Source: Azadirachta indica (lineage: Eukaryota; Streptophyta; Magnoliopsida; Sapindales; Meliaceae). Taken from it: a stretch of DNA of 64,000 bases. Below are positions 62,069 to 64,000 of the stretch, one piece after another; position 1 is the stretch's first letter; each line of letters starts with the position of its first letter. The position numbers and the translations under genes are program-made. Where the stretch lies: positions 14,630,481 through 14,694,480 of the forward strand of contig CM040448.1 of assembly GCA_022749755.1 (NCBI GenBank), in the 5' to 3' direction. The notes beneath the pieces were generated by a model that was given only the letters and a program-made list of their open reading frames with translations, searched no databases and was not told the origin of the DNA.

Positions 62069-62867
62069 GACGTAGATATATGCTTCTCTTTATTAATACA
62101 TAAACAACAAAACAATATTATGATCTTTTCTCTAAATCCTAACATCAGTTGTATCGAAACCCTAACAGATCTATGGAAATGAGAGAAGAAGAAGAAAAGC
62201 TTGACAGTAATAATAATTCTTAATGGATATATAATCTTGTTCGATCATTAGCATGTAGCAGAATTTGTCAAATACTACAAAAGAAGAGAGTATACCTTTA
62301 AACTCAATGACGCGGTGCCGCACAGGGAATCAAGCAAGCGATACTCATGCATAACCCAGTTAGTTCTAATGCCGTGGGGAGCTCTACCTCTATAATAAAC
62401 CAAAGTCTTCTTCATGCCAACGGACCGCTTAAGAGAGTGAACCGGCCTGTCTTTTCCGGTGGCTTTCCAGTAACCGGCTCGCGTTGCCCGGTTTGTTCTT
62501 GAACCATTTGGGTATTTCTTATCCCTAGGGCTGAAGAAATACCACTCCAGGTCTTTCCCAGGTAAGTATGACTTATCTGTTCAAGACAAAATCATCATCA
62601 TCATCATCATCATGATCAGTTAATCAAAGATCAAAAACAAATGCTCAGAGAAAGAAAAAGGATTAAAGCATTACATATATATATATAATTTGTATATTAT
62701 ATGTATGTACCTGGTAAATCCCATGGTTCATGCTTGTAGAGATCAATCTCAGGGATAATTTCAAGCTCAATAGTTCGACCCGTAATTTTTCGATCAAGAT
62801 AGTAAGCAACAAGCTCTTCATCTGTTGGATGGAATCTGAAACCAGGAGGGAGACTCATGGGTGCCAT
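60064..62867 (-). CDS. NAC transcription factor, NAC020/NAC057-like
   Basis: Four minus-strand exons, 62711-62867, 62296-62576, 61047-61409 and 60064-60300, at GT-AG introns give 345 residues. The start [14 protein letters not shown] is canonical; the frame is open further upstream but without conservation. NAC subdomains A to E are complete over about residues 6-157: [94 protein letters not shown] and [11 protein letters not shown]. The tail has an acidic Ser/Thr-rich stretch and ends with [13 protein letters not shown] and [12 protein letters not shown], which recall the C-termini of Arabidopsis NAC057 and NAC020. NAC020 is known from developing protophloem. His replaces the usual Cys in DLYKHEPW. 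It is a nuclear DNA-binding protein. The subfamily call is fairly sure, exact orthology less so. Confidence 0.92.
60301..61046 (-). other. Third intron of the NAC gene
   Basis: A 746-bp AT-rich intron with GT and AG ends and no further features. Confidence 0.85.
61410..62295 (-). other. Second intron of the NAC gene
   Basis: An 886-bp intron with an (ATG)n microsatellite at 61692-61731 and several AT runs. The poly-Met frame there is an artefact of the microsatellite. Confidence 0.85.
61692..61731. repeat. (ATG)n microsatellite
   Basis: ATG/ATC trinucleotide run of about 13 units inside a NAC intron. A shorter ATC run lies at about 62590-62612 in the preceding intron. Confidence 0.95.
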
Positions 62868-64000
62868 GAATATTATTGGTGAGAGAAGAAAGAAGAAAGA
62901 AGAGAGAAGAGAGCAAAAATAGGAAGGTTGAATTGAAGAAGGGAAATGTAACAGGAGACGTACAAACTGGCTTGTACGATAATGAACTATATAGGCCACT
63001 GTTGGGACCATAGCCAAGATATTAGCCCTTGAAATTTCAGTCTATCAACATTGTTGCCATTTTCTAGGCAACTTCTGATTAATAATTAATTTAATATTCT
63101 TCTTTAATCCAAATATATATATCAACTTTGTTTGCAAGAAATTTAGACCCGGTAGAGTTGGTAATTATGTACGATGATGGAGGATTAAATGGAAAAGAAA
63201 ATTATCATATTGTAATTATTAATTATGAGATATATAAAATTAAGGACTTTGGGTAGCTTTTGAAGATTCTATGTCTAACGATTTGTGTGAAAACCCATCG
63301 GGAGGATAAGAAGCTTCTCTGCTTTTGCCTGCTCACAAACTAACAAAAATCACAGGCACCCATCTAAAAGGTTTTGTGGGCCAACAAACCGTCCATACCC
63401 TACAACACGCAAGAGTAGGGGTACCCCATTATATATTTTAATTAATTATTTATCTTCCTGTTCAATCATGCCGTATCTACATGATCATTAATACATATAT
63501 ATATTATCAATTGATTAATTAATTAATTAATTAATCAGTTAGTTAGTTATAATTTTAATTATATATATATATATATATTAATTCCCATGTTTTTATTGCA
63601 ATTCCCATCATTGCACTCTTGGCATATATTATGACAAAAACAATTTATGCTACGAAAAGGATACAATCTAATTAATTAGAACCGCAGTTTAATCGGCATC
63701 GAAGAATATGAGTACTCTACATATAATTAATTTATACGCTTAATTAATTGACAACTACTGATACAGCATTTAAAGGCGTATATTATGATGAACGGAGATC
63801 TCAATTACAAATTACGTACGTATATATATAAAGGTAATAATCATTAAAATAATATAATTCAGTTTTCTAGATGGGATAAATTTTCACTCAAAGTAGTGTA
63901 CACTGTATACTTTTGGTACCTTTGCAACCGAGCTAATCAGACTCAGAGATGATTCATCACTGTGTAATTTTGAATTCAATAATTGCGGAAAATTAACAAG
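62868..64000. other. Upstream region of the NAC gene, to window end
   Basis: AT-rich DNA with no other gene. It should contain the NAC promoter. Confidence 0.6.
62987..62995 (-). promoter_or_regulatory. Probable TATA box of the NAC gene
   Basis: On the minus strand GGCCTATATAGTTC lies about 120 bp upstream of the NAC start codon, in locally GC-richer sequence, followed by a CT-rich leader. Position and context fit a core promoter. Confidence 0.5.

Overview
The window looks like nuclear DNA from a eudicot plant. It is AT-rich, has long intergenic gaps full of AT, AC, AG and trinucleotide microsatellites, has GT-AG introns inside plant-specific gene families (DUF620, R2R3-MYB, NAC), and carries a nuclear-type tRNA-Cys(GCA) and MITE-like inverted repeats. 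I cannot name the species.

Layout, left to right. (1) 1-4167 is gene-free. (2) 4168-6691, minus strand: a three-exon DUF620 gene. (3) 6692-14450 is a gene-poor gap holding a 2.4-kb complex repeat array (about 8.59-11.0 kb) whose units each carry a TATATAAG-like box, followed by a foldback element at 11067-11333. (4) 14451-50414 is the core of the window: a tandem cluster of seven plus-strand, intronless organic cation/carnitine transporter (OCT-type MFS) copies. Four are intact (A 14451, B 16887, F 39865, G 48840). C (19675) is a multiply frameshifted pseudogene with a 314-bp deletion. D (24488) is broken by a net 22-bp loss. E (29325) is a wreck split first by a 602-bp hAT-type MITE and then by about 7.1 kb of foreign sequence. 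That 7.1-kb segment has hAT-like ends, carries a FLAP1/DUF1517-like gene copy with its introns, and contains a Ty3/gypsy protease fragment in one intron. (5) A tRNA-Cys gene lies at 45207-45278 in the gap between F and G. (6) 55360-56639, plus strand: a three-exon R2R3-MYB of the MYB26/MYB103-like type. (7) 60064-62867, minus strand: a four-exon NAC gene most like Arabidopsis NAC020/NAC057. MYB and NAC are convergent across a gap with another foldback element at about 58336-58740.

The OCT copies form an expanding and decaying transporter family: A, B and C share promoter-proximal sequence as well as coding sequence, and D and E form a second sub-pair. The products would be 12-TM transporters of the tonoplast or plasma membrane; substrates cannot be read from sequence. 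The MYB, NAC and DUF620 genes are unrelated neighbours.

The most interesting structure is the segment at about 30635-37759. It is plausibly an old gene-carrying (Pack-) hAT-like element that landed in OCT pseudogene E and brought a FLAP1-like gene whose exons 2-6 are still open with good splice sites while exon 1 is broken.
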